Assembly (NCBI GenBank): GCA_021850485.1
Contig: JAJZLY010000008.1
Span: 209,879 to 273,878 of the forward strand
Length of the DNA: 64,000 nt
Reading direction: 5' to 3'
Source: Bacillota bacterium
GTDB taxonomy: Bacteria > Bacillota > Sulfobacillia > JAJZYS01 > JAJZLH01
Shown here: positions 8,584 through 17,139 of the stretch, in pieces
How the letters are laid out: each line of letters starts with the position of its first letter
Numbering within the stretch: position 1 is the first letter of the stretch
Translations under genes and position numbers: made by a program
Notes under the pieces: generated by a model
The model's database searches: none
What the model was told of the DNA's origin: nothing
Seen by the model: the letters and a program-made list of their open reading frames with translations, nothing else

Positions 8584-9648
8584 CTAAGCGCTGTTCCGAT
8601 TGGCGCTTGAGCGCAACACGGCCGCCGTCTCAGCTGCAAAGCGGTCTGGGCTGAAGTGACGCTGATAGGCCAGCTGGCCGATCTCGCCCAGCTCCAGGCG
8701 GCGCAAAAAGGCGTCTTTGACCCCAGCCGCCAGGGCCTGCGGACTTGCCGGCGTCACCAGGACCCCGCCGATCACGGCCTCCTTCAGACCGCCCACCGCC
8801 ACGGCGACCACCGGCACCCCGGCTGCCTGTGCCTCCACCGCCACCAACGAAAACCCGTCCTGCCGGCTTGGTATCACCAGCACGTCCGCTGCGCCCATCT
8901 CCGCCCGCACCGTCTGACTATAGGGCAACAGCGCCACCCGGTCGCCTAGTCCCAAACGCGCAACCTGCTTCGCCAGGCGGGCGCGCTCGCTGCCCTCGCC
9001 GCGCACCAGGAGATGCCAGCTTGCGTCCAGGTGGGGCATCATGGCGATCGCCTGATCGACGCCTTTCACCACTTGCAAGCGGGCGACCACCATCGCCACC
9101 TGGGACGTGGCCGGAAAGTTGGCCCGGCTCAGAAGTTCTTGGCGCGAGAGCGGAGCAGGCGCAGGTGGCACGGCATTCCAGACCACCTGGATCCGCCCTG
9201 GTGCAGTACCAAGCCGCAGCCGGTCGTCCCGAACCGCCTGGGAGATGGCGATGGTCATGTCCACCTGCCGGATCACCCTTCGTTCGGTGAATGCGGCCGC
9301 CGCCTGGCGCAAGGGATCTCGGTAATCTGAGCCAAGCAGGCTGTGCACCGTGCGCACCCAGTGGTCCGGCCGAGCGTGCAAGGCGGCCAGGGCCGGCCTC
9401 AGCCCGTGCGTGTGCACCACGTCGACGGGATGCTCGCTCAGCCAGCGGCCTGCCTCGGCGATCGAGTCCACTGACGCCACGGAGATACCGGCGGCTTCGG
9501 CCACCGGCCTCAAAGCGTGGGGAGGCATGCTCAGCGCCTGCAGCGAAAGCCCTTCGGCGGGGAGCAGCTGGCACAGGGACTCCAGATGCCGGATCGCCCC
9601 GCCGACGCCGCCGCCAGCGTATACCTCGAGCACGCTCAGCGCCGACAT
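8584..9648 (-). CDS. GT4-type glycosyltransferase (family 1 fold)
   Basis: 354 residues with the two-Rossmann GT-B layout. The N-terminal acceptor domain begins EVYAGGGVGGAIRHL and has VHTHGLRPALAAL. The C-terminal nucleotide-sugar domain has VARLQVVKGVDQAI, the SRQDGFSLVAVEAQAAG donor-binding segment and PVVAVAVGGLKEAV. ATG at 9648 is chosen because it begins the conserved fold and has AGAGGG about 8 nt upstream; the open frame continues 102 codons further but over the divergent promoter and the next gene. It is divergent from the DUF4330/ligase/murJ operon, so it probably adds a sugar to the same lipid-linked wall glycan. Confidence 0.88.
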   Translation of the reverse strand: MSALSVLEVYAGGGVGGAIRHLESLCQLLPAEGLSLQALSMPPHALRPVAEAAGISVASVDSIAEAGRWLSEHPVDVVHTHGLRPALAALHARPDHWVRTVHSLLGSDYRDPLRQAAAAFTERRVIRQVDMTIAISQAVRDDRLRLGTAPGRIQVVWNAVPPAPAPLSRQELLSRANFPATSQVAMVVARLQVVKGVDQAIAMMPHLDASWHLLVRGEGSERARLAKQVARLGLGDRVALLPYSQTVRAEMGAADVLVIPSRQDGFSLVAVEAQAAGVPVVAVAVGGLKEAVIGGVLVTPASPQALAAGVKDAFLRRLELGEIGQLAYQRHFSPDRFAAETAAVLRSSANRNSA

Positions 9649-9686
9649 CGCGCACACCCTCTTTAGAGTCGTACTTTCCGGCAGTG

Positions 9687-9692
9687 TATAAT
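9687..9692 (+). promoter_or_regulatory. -10 element for the DUF4330-ligase-murJ operon
   Basis: TATAAT preceded directly by TG lies 50 bp before the GTG at 9743, in the 94-bp divergent spacer. No good -35 is visible. The opposite strand reads GATTATAC here, so the same site may serve both directions. Confidence 0.4.
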
Positions 9693-9742
9693 CGCCTACG
9701 GATCTTGTCCCACCACCATAGTACGGGAAGGGTGGCCTGCGC

Positions 9743-10222
9743 GTGACCAAGCGCCGACTGAATCCAGTGGACCTGGTCTTGATCCTGATCGTGGTGTTCG
9801 CCGTCTTGTTCATCGGCGAAAAGTTTCTGCCCGCCACCACCTCTGCGCCCACATCCAGCGCCCACCCGATGAAGATCGTGTTTTTGTCCCAGCCGGTCCC
9901 GGTGTGGATCCATCTCGCCTCGCACGTGTCGGTCGGCGCTCCGGTCAGCGCCATCTTGGGCGGTACAGCCTATCCCTTGGGCACTGTGGCTGGCGTGAGC
10001 AAAATGCCGGCCCAGATCAGCGCACCGAACTCGGCCGGTCAGCTGACGGCCTCGGTCGATCCGCTCTCCGATCAGATCCAGGTCACAATCGATGTCCAAG
10101 CCTCCGGTGGCACCACCTCTGCTTACGTGGTCAATAACAACCCGGTCTATCTGGGTCAGCAGATGGTGGTCGAGCTGGGCGCCGTTCAACTCACCGGCTA
10201 CGTGGAAGCGGTCACGCCCTGA
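9743..10222 (+). CDS. DUF4330-family membrane-anchored protein
   Basis: 159 residues. A basic N-terminus (TKRRLNPVD) and one membrane segment (residues 11-29) are followed by an extracytoplasmic beta-rich domain. The start with N-x-VDLVLILIVV and the overall size fit the DUF4330 family, which has no assigned function. GTG start with GGGAAGG upstream. Its stop overlaps the next start by 1 nt (TGATG), so it is translationally coupled to the ligase-like gene. The context suggests an accessory part of glycan assembly, which is inference. Confidence 0.7.
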   Translation: MTKRRLNPVDLVLILIVVFAVLFIGEKFLPATTSAPTSSAHPMKIVFLSQPVPVWIHLASHVSVGAPVSAILGGTAYPLGTVAGVSKMPAQISAPNSAGQLTASVDPLSDQIQVTIDVQASGGTTSAYVVNNNPVYLGQQMVVELGAVQLTGYVEAVTP

Positions 10223-11751
10223 TGATCGGCGCGCTCGGTCGTCTGATCGAGGAGTCGACCATCGTCCAGATGCTTGAGACTGCGCTGAGCCGACTGGCCG
10301 ATGCCGTCGGAGACAGTGCAGCGGCAAAAGTGGCCGGTCGCATCCAAGACGCCTGCCGGCGCAGCCTGGTGTTGCCGGCCTTGGTCTTTACGCCGCCCAG
10401 CTGGGCGCACTGGACCGACTCAAGCCGACTGATCGGCGCCTTGGCCCAGCGCTTCAAGCTGCGGCCAGAGGGCGATCAAAATGGCACCCTACCGGTGAAG
10501 ATTGCGATCTGGTTTTTGGTGCTGTTTGTGCCAATCAGCTTGTATGTGGCTGTCTACCTGCCGGCTGTGACATTGCTCTCAGACGGCGTATTGCTGGCGG
10601 CCGCTGTCATCTTGCTGATTGAGACCAAGGCCAAGGGCTGGGCCTTTCGGGCCACGCCGCTGGACTTGCCGATCGCCGTGTTCATCTTGGTGGCGCTGGT
10701 CTCGGCCGTCTTAAACGGTGAGTCGGCCAAGATCTGGGTGCTCGGCATGCGCGCCTATCTGGAGTTCGCCGTGCTCTACTACGTCGTATCTGCAGCCCCG
10801 CTGACGGCAGGCGACCGCCGTCAGATCTTCCAGGCCCTGTTGCTGTGGGGCGTGCTGATGGCCTTCATCGGCGTCGCCCAGCACTTCTTGCATATCGCCA
10901 CCCCGGCAGCCTGGACCGAGGCCATCTCCGCTGCTCAGGGCATCACCACCCGGGTGCCAGGCACCATGGGCAACCCCAACACCTACGCTGGCTATTTGGT
11001 GCTTCTAGTGGCAATGTTCGCCGCCGTGGCCAGCGAGAAGGTGCCGCTGTGGCTGCGCACCCTGGCTATCGCCGGGCTTTTGCTGGGGCTGGGCGCCACC
11101 CTGTTCACTTACAGCCGCGAGGCGCTGTTGGCGCTGGCTGGGGCCGGGCTGGTGATCGGGCTGGTCGGCGACCGCCGGCTGCTGGTGGCGGTGGTGGGGC
11201 TTGGCCTCTTGGCCATGCTGGCTGACCCCAAGGTGATTCAGCATCTGGCCTTTGGCTTTTCGTCCACCTACTCTCAGGTCTCGCTCTCCTATGGTCGTCT
11301 GTACTTCTGGCTGAAGAGCCTGCCCCTGATCGCCGCCCACCCCTTGTTTGGTGTCGGGCCCGGCTTGTTCGGCGGCTCGGTGGCCTATGACTTTCACTCC
11401 CTGATCGAACTGCGCTACGGCTTGGAGAGCATGTCGACGGTGGATTCGCAGTGGATCCAGCTGGCAGCCGAGACCGGAATCTTGGGTGTGCTCGCCATCT
11501 TGTGGCTGCTGATCGGCATGATCAAGATGGCGGTCACCGTCTTTCAGCGCGACGCCGATCCCTTGTGGCGGGCGCTGGCCCTGGGCACCGCTGCCGGCAC
11601 GGTTGGCTTCATGATCCAGGCCGTCTTCGCAGGGCTCTTAGAGGTGCACCAGGTGGTGCTGGTGCTGTGGCTGGCGGCTGGGCTCACCGCCTGGCGCTGG
11701 CGGCAGCAGGAGATGGCGCAAAAGGCGCAAAAGGCGCAAAGGCGCGCCTAG
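10222..11751 (+). CDS. O-antigen ligase/polymerase-like membrane protein (Wzy_C family)
   Basis: 509 residues, polytopic. After about 90 cytosolic residues come roughly twelve hydrophobic helices. The central region shows features of the RfaL/WaaL/Wzy_C family: GTMGNPNTYAGYLVLL, the FTYSREALLALAGAGLVIG segment with its arginine, and a large external loop with HPLFGVGPGLFGG near residue 380. Members polymerise or ligate lipid-linked glycans on the outer face of the membrane; in a monoderm this means polymer transfer to wall or protein. It is coupled to the DUF4330 gene upstream and abuts murJ downstream. Confidence 0.85.
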   Translation: MIGALGRLIEESTIVQMLETALSRLADAVGDSAAAKVAGRIQDACRRSLVLPALVFTPPSWAHWTDSSRLIGALAQRFKLRPEGDQNGTLPVKIAIWFLVLFVPISLYVAVYLPAVTLLSDGVLLAAAVILLIETKAKGWAFRATPLDLPIAVFILVALVSAVLNGESAKIWVLGMRAYLEFAVLYYVVSAAPLTAGDRRQIFQALLLWGVLMAFIGVAQHFLHIATPAAWTEAISAAQGITTRVPGTMGNPNTYAGYLVLLVAMFAAVASEKVPLWLRTLAIAGLLLGLGATLFTYSREALLALAGAGLVIGLVGDRRLLVAVVGLGLLAMLADPKVIQHLAFGFSSTYSQVSLSYGRLYFWLKSLPLIAAHPLFGVGPGLFGGSVAYDFHSLIELRYGLESMSTVDSQWIQLAAETGILGVLAILWLLIGMIKMAVTVFQRDADPLWRALALGTAAGTVGFMIQAVFAGLLEVHQVVLVLWLAAGLTAWRWRQQEMAQKAQKAQRRA

Positions 11752-13293
11752 ATGAGCCGCCCCACCTGGCTGCAGGCGTCCTTCCTGCTGATGGGGCTGA
11801 CCTTGCTGTCCCGACTGATGGGCTATTTTCGCGACACCATGATCGCGCTCCGCTTCGGCGCATCTGCCACCACGGACGCCTATCTGATCGCCTTCACGCT
11901 ACCCAGCTATCTGGTCGGCATCATCTCCGGGGCGATCAACGCTGTACTCTTGCCGCAGGTGGCGAGACGGCTTAGCGCCGACGACCAGGCGGGCGCCTGG
12001 CGGTTGGTGGCCGGTGCGGTCGGCTGGGTCAGCCTGGCCACGCTGCTCTTGATCGGCCTGCTGGAGCTTGTGGCGCCGCTGGTGTTGCACCTGCTGGCCC
12101 CCGGCTTTAAGGCAGCGGAACTGGCGCTGGCCGTCTCTTTGGCCCGCATCTTATTGCTCTACGTCTTCTTCTCGTCTCTGGCCTATCTGTTCGGCGCTGT
12201 CTTGAACGCCCATCACCGCTTCGTCTATGCGGCACTGGCGCCCAGTTTGCTGAGCGGTGCGGCCGTGGCTGTGATGGTGTTCATGGCCCACCCGCCGATC
12301 CATCTGGTGGCGCTGGCCCTGCTGATCGGCTCGGTGTTGCAGCTCCTCTTGCAGGTGCTGCCGCTTTTGCGCTCCGCTCTTCGCTATCTGGCCTGGCCGC
12401 GCCTGGGCGACCCGGAAGTGCGGCACATGGTGCGGCTTTCGGTGCCGACCTTTGCCTCTAACTCGGTGGGATCGGGAAATGTGATGATCGACCGCATCTT
12501 CGGCTCCACCTTGGCCACCGGCTCGATCGCTGCCTTGGCCTTTGCCGACCGGGTGGTGCAAGTGCCCTTCGGTGTGTTCGGCGCTGCCGTCTCCACGGCG
12601 CTGTTTCCCCGCTTTGCCGAGGCCTTGGAGTCCAAGCAGCCAGGCCGGCTGGTCCAGGCCTTTTCCGGCGGCGTGCGGCTGATCGTGCTGATCACCTTCC
12701 CGGTGGCCGCCTTGATGCTGTTTTTGGCGCCGCCTTTGATCGACGTGCTCTTTCGCCACGGCGCCTTCAGCCAGCAGGCCGCCAGTTTGACCGCGCTGTG
12801 CCTGCGCGCATACGCTCTCGCCCTGATCCCCTATTCCCTGAACATGGTGATGATGCGGGTCTACTACAGCTTGGAGAAGACGGCAGAGCTGGCCCTGCTC
12901 GGTGTCGGCATGCTGGCCCTAAACGCCATCGGCGACGCCATCTTGGTGCGCCTGATGGGGGCACCGGGCATTGCGCTTGCAACCGTGATCGTGGAGGGGT
13001 CGTTCTCCTGGCTGCTGATCTCCCGGCTCAGGCCCCGCCTGCCCGGTCTTGACCTGCGGGCGCTGATCCGAGCGGCCGCACCGGTGGCCCTGGCTGCGCT
13101 CTCGGCCGGGGCCCTGGCCGCCGTGGCCAGCGGACTCTTTCCGGTCGCGAGCACGCTACAGGCAGCGGTCTCCACGGCAGCTGGGGTGGGGGTGCTGGTG
13201 TTGCTATTCTATGGATTTTGCCGTGGGCTGCGGGTGCCCGAGGCCAGGCGACTGGGAGAGCTAAGGGCATGGCTCACGCCGACCAAACCGTAG
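11752..13293 (+). CDS. murJ: MurJ/MviN-family lipid II flippase
   Basis: 513 residues with about 14 membrane helices of the MOP superfamily. The N-terminal LLSRLMGYFRDTMIALRFGASATTDAYLIAFTLPS and the central SVPTFASNSVGSGNVMIDRIFGSTLATGSIAALAFADRVVQVPFG are typical MurJ signatures. It moves lipid-linked peptidoglycan precursor, or a related undecaprenyl-linked glycan, across the membrane. The ATG follows the ligase stop codon directly. Because it sits with glycan genes it could be a second, polymer-specific copy rather than the housekeeping flippase. Confidence 0.92.
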   Translation: MSRPTWLQASFLLMGLTLLSRLMGYFRDTMIALRFGASATTDAYLIAFTLPSYLVGIISGAINAVLLPQVARRLSADDQAGAWRLVAGAVGWVSLATLLLIGLLELVAPLVLHLLAPGFKAAELALAVSLARILLLYVFFSSLAYLFGAVLNAHHRFVYAALAPSLLSGAAVAVMVFMAHPPIHLVALALLIGSVLQLLLQVLPLLRSALRYLAWPRLGDPEVRHMVRLSVPTFASNSVGSGNVMIDRIFGSTLATGSIAALAFADRVVQVPFGVFGAAVSTALFPRFAEALESKQPGRLVQAFSGGVRLIVLITFPVAALMLFLAPPLIDVLFRHGAFSQQAASLTALCLRAYALALIPYSLNMVMMRVYYSLEKTAELALLGVGMLALNAIGDAILVRLMGAPGIALATVIVEGSFSWLLISRLRPRLPGLDLRALIRAAAPVALAALSAGALAAVASGLFPVASTLQAAVSTAAGVGVLVLLFYGFCRGLRVPEARRLGELRAWLTPTKP

Positions 13294-13377
13294 GCACAAG
13301 GCGAGCCAACTCTTTCAGAGAGTGTGCAAGCCACAGATGGCAGCTACTGGCCGATGGTCTGCTCCCAGGCGTCAGGG

Positions 13378-14007
13378 TCAGCGCAGGGTCTGCGTGTGGA
13401 TGCCGCACTCGCCGCTGGCGTTTTGGGTGCCCTTCCATCTGCCAGCCCGCTCACTCTCGCTCTCATCTTCTTCGGGAAACGAGCAAAAGGCGCAGCCCAG
13501 GCTGCGGTATCCCTCTTGGTACTTGGGGTTGATGGGAATCTGGTGCAGCGCCAGATAGCGCCAGACGTCCAGCTCCGTGAAATCGAGGATGGGATTGATC
13601 TTGGCCAGCCCGCCCTTTTCTTCCACCGGCTCGAAGTGCGAGCGGGTGATGCCCTCGGTCTTGCGCACGCCGGAAATCCAGGCGTCGTAGGGCTTGAGCG
13701 CCTGCTTGGTCATCTCCACCTTGGGTCCGCCGCAGCACATCTCGCCGACGGCTTGGGAAAAGGTCAAGGTGGTCAGCTGCAAGCCCCAGTCCGCTTCGAT
13801 CCGCTTCACGAAGTCGTAGGTCTCTTGAAACTCCGTGTCAGCCAGGATGGAGATGACCGGGACATCTGGGCTGACACTTCTCACGATGTGCAGCACCACC
13901 ATCGAGTCCTTGCCGAAGGAGCAGCCCACGCACAGCCGTGGGTATGTCTCCAGGGCTGACCGGGTGAGTTGCTTGGCGGCTTCGATCTTCTCCAGGAAGG
14001 TTGCCAT
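13378..14007 (-). CDS. cysH: Phosphoadenylyl/adenylyl-sulfate reductase, Fe-S type
   Basis: 209 residues. It has the PP-loop (LCVGCSFGKDSMVVLHI), a cysteine pair MCCGG near residue 92, a second pair GCAFC near 182 and the C-terminal ECGIH signature with the nucleophilic cysteine. The CC...CxxC pattern is that of [4Fe-4S] APS reductases. The enzyme reduces activated sulfate to sulfite using thioredoxin. ATG at 14007 has AAAGGAG upstream and replaces an earlier in-frame start 11 codons before. No other sulfate-assimilation gene is present; it lies alone between two glycan-gene groups. Confidence 0.85.
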   Translation of the reverse strand: MATFLEKIEAAKQLTRSALETYPRLCVGCSFGKDSMVVLHIVRSVSPDVPVISILADTEFQETYDFVKRIEADWGLQLTTLTFSQAVGEMCCGGPKVEMTKQALKPYDAWISGVRKTEGITRSHFEPVEEKGGLAKINPILDFTELDVWRYLALHQIPINPKYQEGYRSLGCAFCSFPEEDESESERAGRWKGTQNASGECGIHTQTLR

Positions 14008-14180
14008 TGACGTGATCTCCTTTAGGGGCTCTGTCCGCAAAGACGGGTGTGTATCACTTTGTCCGTCCAGGTCCCGCTTCGCCGCCGGATCGCTGCGTCA
14101 CAAAAGTGCCGCCGCCACATCTGCCCGGACCCTTTCGGCGTCCACTCCGGTCAGAGCGGACCGGCAGCCGGCCCTTTCTC

Positions 14181-14915
14181 CTACACTGGCTGGCGCCGGA
14201 TCTCGACTGCGAAGCGGACCAGACTCCCCATCCGCCGCCAGCGCGCCCTTGGTTGCAGTAAAAAGCGAAACAGCCACTCCAGGCCCAGGGTCTGGATCCA
14301 GTGCGGTGCCCGCCGGACCCGGCCGGCCACCACGTCAAAGCCACCTCCCACGCCCATGGCCAGCACCGATCCGGTCTCCAGGAAATGTTCAAACAGCCAG
14401 TGCTCTTGGCGCGGCGAGCCCATCGCCACAAATAAGATGGTGGCGCCAGACGCCCGCACCTGGGCTGCCACCTCACCGCCCTGATCCAGCGGAAAGTAGC
14501 CGTCTCGCACACCTGCCACCTGCAGCTCGGGGTACGCTCGGCCAAAGGCTCGGGCCGCGGCGTCGGCGACGCCGGGCTTGGCGCCCAGCAAGAACACGCT
14601 CCAGTGCTCCTTGCTAGCCGCTTCGGTCAGGCGCAAAAAGAGGTCCATGCCGGTCAGCCGCTTCTCGATGGCGCCGCCCTGGCGGTGCGAGGCCCAGACG
14701 ATGCCCACCCCATCTGGGATGCGCAGCGCCGCTCCTTCCAAAAAACGCAAAAGCCAGGGGTTGTCCCTAGCGGCCAACACCTTTTCCGGGTTCACCGCCA
14801 CCGCCACCGCCGGCTGGCCCAACTTCACCAGGTCGATCAGATGGGCCAGCGCCGTGGGCTCGTCGGCCACGTCCACCGGCACACCGAGGATCCGCTCTTC
14901 GGCTAGAGGCTCCAC
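14181..14915 (-). CDS. WecG/TagA/CpsF-family N-acetylmannosaminyltransferase
   Basis: 244 residues of GT26, the family that adds ManNAc (or ManNAcA) to undecaprenyl-PP-GlcNAc, an early step of teichoic-acid or secondary wall polymer synthesis. Recognisable segments are VAVNPEKVLAARDNPWL, RIPDGVGIVWASHRQGG, LTGMDLFLRL, FLLGAKPGVADAAA and ILFVAMGSPRQEHWL. GTG at 14915 starts the family N-terminus and overlaps the end of the upstream dehydrogenase gene by 13 nt, so the two are co-translated. The open frame extends further upstream only as a shadow of that dehydrogenase. Confidence 0.9.
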   Translation of the reverse strand: MEPLAEERILGVPVDVADEPTALAHLIDLVKLGQPAVAVAVNPEKVLAARDNPWLLRFLEGAALRIPDGVGIVWASHRQGGAIEKRLTGMDLFLRLTEAASKEHWSVFLLGAKPGVADAAARAFGRAYPELQVAGVRDGYFPLDQGGEVAAQVRASGATILFVAMGSPRQEHWLFEHFLETGSVLAMGVGGGFDVVAGRVRRAPHWIQTLGLEWLFRFLLQPRARWRRMGSLVRFAVEIRRQPV

Positions 14916-16189
14916 AGTGTGAGACCCCGGCGGGAGATCTCGCCTTTCAGTCCGTCGAACATGCCGCGGGCGTCCACCACCAGGGCGCCAGGGACCAAGC
15001 CGTCCAGCCAGTGCGGATCGATGGGGTCCAGTCCAGGCTGGCGGACTAAGGCATAGAGCACGGAGGCGCCCGCGGCCGCCTCGGCCGGAGTGGAGACCTG
15101 AAAGGGGTGGCCCTGGACCAGAGGATCGCAGGCCGAGACCGAAAACCCCTTGGCCAAAAGCCCCTGCACCACGGCCATGGCCGGGCTTTGGCGATCGTCC
15201 ATCGAGTTGTCCTTCATGGCCAGTCCCCACACCGCTGCCTTGGCCTTGCCATTGGGGCGCGGCGCGCTCAGGGCCAGGTCGACCAAGAGCTCTGGCACCT
15301 GGTCGTTGGTGTTGCGCGCGGCTCGAAAGGTGGGCAGCGCCACCCGTACCTCGGCTGCGGCATGGGCCATGTACAGGTAGGCATTGGGCAGACAGGCACC
15401 GCCCACACCGGGGCCGGGGTCTAAGAGGCGGACCCTGGGGTGGGTGTTGGTCAGGCGGATCACCTCGCGGGCGGACAGCGTGAGCGCCTCAGACAGCCGG
15501 GCGATCTCCTGGCTGAGCGCCACGTTGGCGTCGCGCTGGCCATTTTCCGCCAGCTTGGCCAGCTCCGCGGCCTCGTATGAGTCAGTCTGATGGCAAGGAG
15601 CGTCTAAGATCACCTTCATCAGCTCTTCGGCCCTGAGCCGAGAGGCCTGGTCCGGAGCGCCGACCAAGACCGGCATCTCCCGGGTCTCGGCAAAGGCCCG
15701 GCCTTCGGCCAGGCGTTCTGGGACGTACGCCACGAACACGTCGTGGCCGACCTTCCAGCCAGCTGCCTCAATCGGCTGCACCAGGTGTCTGGCCGTGGTG
15801 CCAGGGGGCACCGTGGTGCGCAGCAAGATGGTGAGGCCTTTTCTCAGGTGCGGCAGCAAGCTGGCCACCGCCTGATCCAGCGGGCCAAACTCCACGCCCT
15901 GGCCGCTCACCGGCAAACCGACCGAGATGGAGATCGCCTCTACGTCGCGATAGGCCTGCTCAGGGTCGGTGCTGGCCGTGAAGGTCCCTTCTTGCAGGCA
16001 CTGACCCAAGATGTCCGTGATGGTGAGATCGCCGTCTTGCTCCAGCAGGCGCGAGTGGCCGCTGGTCAGCTCCGCCACCAGCGACTGGCTGATATCCAGG
16101 CCAGACGCGATCACGCCACGCCTGGCAAAGGACAGGGCCACTGGCAGTCCGACAAACCCGAGGCCGACGATCGCCACCCGTCTCGGCAT
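14903..16189 (-). CDS. Nucleotide-sugar dehydrogenase (UDP-ManNAc dehydrogenase-like)
   Basis: 428 residues with the NAD-binding RVAIVGLGFVGLPVALSFARRG at the N-terminus, the RTTVPPGTT and YVPERLAEG motifs, a central helical domain and the catalytic cysteine in GGACLPNAY. It oxidises a UDP-hexose(amine) to the uronate. ATG at 16189 begins the Rossmann fold and has AAGGACGGG upstream; an earlier in-frame methionine lies 16 codons before. It is followed by the TagA-type transferase, so a UDP-ManNAcA supply for a ManNAcA-containing wall polymer is likely. The residues after the cysteine (NA) differ from the usual KD or VD. Confidence 0.85.
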   Translation of the reverse strand: MPRRVAIVGLGFVGLPVALSFARRGVIASGLDISQSLVAELTSGHSRLLEQDGDLTITDILGQCLQEGTFTASTDPEQAYRDVEAISISVGLPVSGQGVEFGPLDQAVASLLPHLRKGLTILLRTTVPPGTTARHLVQPIEAAGWKVGHDVFVAYVPERLAEGRAFAETREMPVLVGAPDQASRLRAEELMKVILDAPCHQTDSYEAAELAKLAENGQRDANVALSQEIARLSEALTLSAREVIRLTNTHPRVRLLDPGPGVGGACLPNAYLYMAHAAAEVRVALPTFRAARNTNDQVPELLVDLALSAPRPNGKAKAAVWGLAMKDNSMDDRQSPAMAVVQGLLAKGFSVSACDPLVQGHPFQVSTPAEAAAGASVLYALVRQPGLDPIDPHWLDGLVPGALVVDARGMFDGLKGEISRRGLTLWSL

Positions 16190-16290
16190 CCGATCCCGTC
16201 CTTGGCAGAGGTTTAAGGAGCGCCGCGAGTGTAGCACACAAAGGCGCCTTCGGCCGCGACCCCCGTAAACCGAAATCGCGCGCTCGAACC

Positions 16291-16364
16291 TTGTTAGCGG
16301 CTCCCCTCACCAACCCACCCGCCAGTCTTCCTTCCCAGGCTGGCTAACAACACCCGGTGAGGGG
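16291..16364. repeat. Interleaved inverted repeats with pseudoknot geometry
   Basis: TTGTTAGC (16291-16298) pairs with GCTAACAA (16343-16350), and CCCCTCACC (16303-16311) pairs with GGTGAGGGG (16356-16364). The order A-B-A'-B' cannot form two nested hairpins but fits an H-type pseudoknot with 8- and 9-bp stems. It lies 100-175 bp upstream of the dehydrogenase/TagA operon on the minus strand, so it could be a 5' leader element. Confidence 0.6.
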
Positions 16365-16379
16365 CGCCACGCCAAGATC

Positions 16380-16410
16380 GGTCCCCGCCAGGCGTCGCCC
16401 GGCGGGGACC
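16380..16410 (-). terminator. Strong GC hairpin after the hypothetical gene
   Basis: A perfect 10-bp stem (GGTCCCCGCC / GGCGGGGACC) with an 11-nt loop, starting 19 nt past the stop of the minus-strand gene at 16429. There is no T-run, so it may be a weak terminator or an mRNA 3'-end stabiliser. Confidence 0.45.
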
Positions 16411-16428
16411 GCGTGTTGGCACCACAAC

Positions 16429-17073
16429 CTACTTCTGCGCCGTGTTCTGGCGGTTGCCGAGAAAGGTGTCGGCGAACAAGGTGGCATTAGCCTGGTTGAA
16501 GTCTGTTGACTGCCACAACCGGCCCCAGGCCAACAGTGCGACCTGACCCGGCTTTAAAGACGCCCACGGCGTGACGAAGATGCCCTCTCCGGCCTTGGCC
16601 CGCACACTGGCGCTGACCCCTTGGTCGACGCTCAGGGCGAAGCTTTGCATGGAGGCGATCTGCTGCGGGGCGATCGGCCCGTAGGCGATGACCACGTTGC
16701 CAAGCGCCAGCAGATGGACCAACACGGCCGTAGGCATCTGGGTGGGGTCGTTGAAGGCAGTCGGCCAGGCCGAGGCGCTGTAGGCGCCGGAGGTGGGCGG
16801 GTTGGTCAGGTACTTGAAGGCGGCGACCGCCTGCGTGGTGGTGGCCTGAGCCGGGCTGACCGGCTCGTGGGTGCCCAAAGAGGTGGCAACCGGTGCGCTC
16901 ACCGCCTTGTAGGAAACGCTTTGGCTGGCAGTCGGGGCCGGCTGCAAAGAGATCGCCACCAGCACGGCTAAGGCCACCAGGGCCGCGATCACCACACCAC
17001 TCACCCAGAGCAGGGTGCGGCTGGGCTTCTTATGCACCCGCTTTGGCTTCATCGGCTTGACCCGCTGGTACAC
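16429..17073 (-). CDS. Hypothetical single-pass membrane protein
   Basis: 214 residues that I do not recognise. A strongly basic N-terminus (KPMKPKRVHKKPSR) precedes one membrane helix (about 22-43), then a Ser/Thr/Ala-rich linker and an extracytoplasmic domain of about 130 residues. That domain resembles nothing I can name, though NPPTSGAYSASAWPTAFND is similar in style to DUF3105-like exported domains. GTG start at 17073, with GAGGAGGG about 10 nt upstream. It is preceded by a terminator-bearing spacer and followed by a GC hairpin, so it is probably monocistronic. Confidence 0.6.
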   Translation of the reverse strand: MYQRVKPMKPKRVHKKPSRTLLWVSGVVIAALVALAVLVAISLQPAPTASQSVSYKAVSAPVATSLGTHEPVSPAQATTTQAVAAFKYLTNPPTSGAYSASAWPTAFNDPTQMPTAVLVHLLALGNVVIAYGPIAPQQIASMQSFALSVDQGVSASVRAKAGEGIFVTPWASLKPGQVALLAWGRLWQSTDFNQANATLFADTFLGNRQNTAQK

Positions 17074-17139
17074 GGCTTAGGGTCCCTCCTCGACGCATCG
17101 GTCGTTCGTCCATGATAGGCGAGTGCGCACGCTCCTAGC

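Noticed and set aside
9649-9954. N-terminal extension of the GT4 gene
   Set aside because: The extra 102 codons overlap the divergent promoter and the DUF4330 gene and lack similarity to the family; a ribosome-binding site supports ATG 9648.
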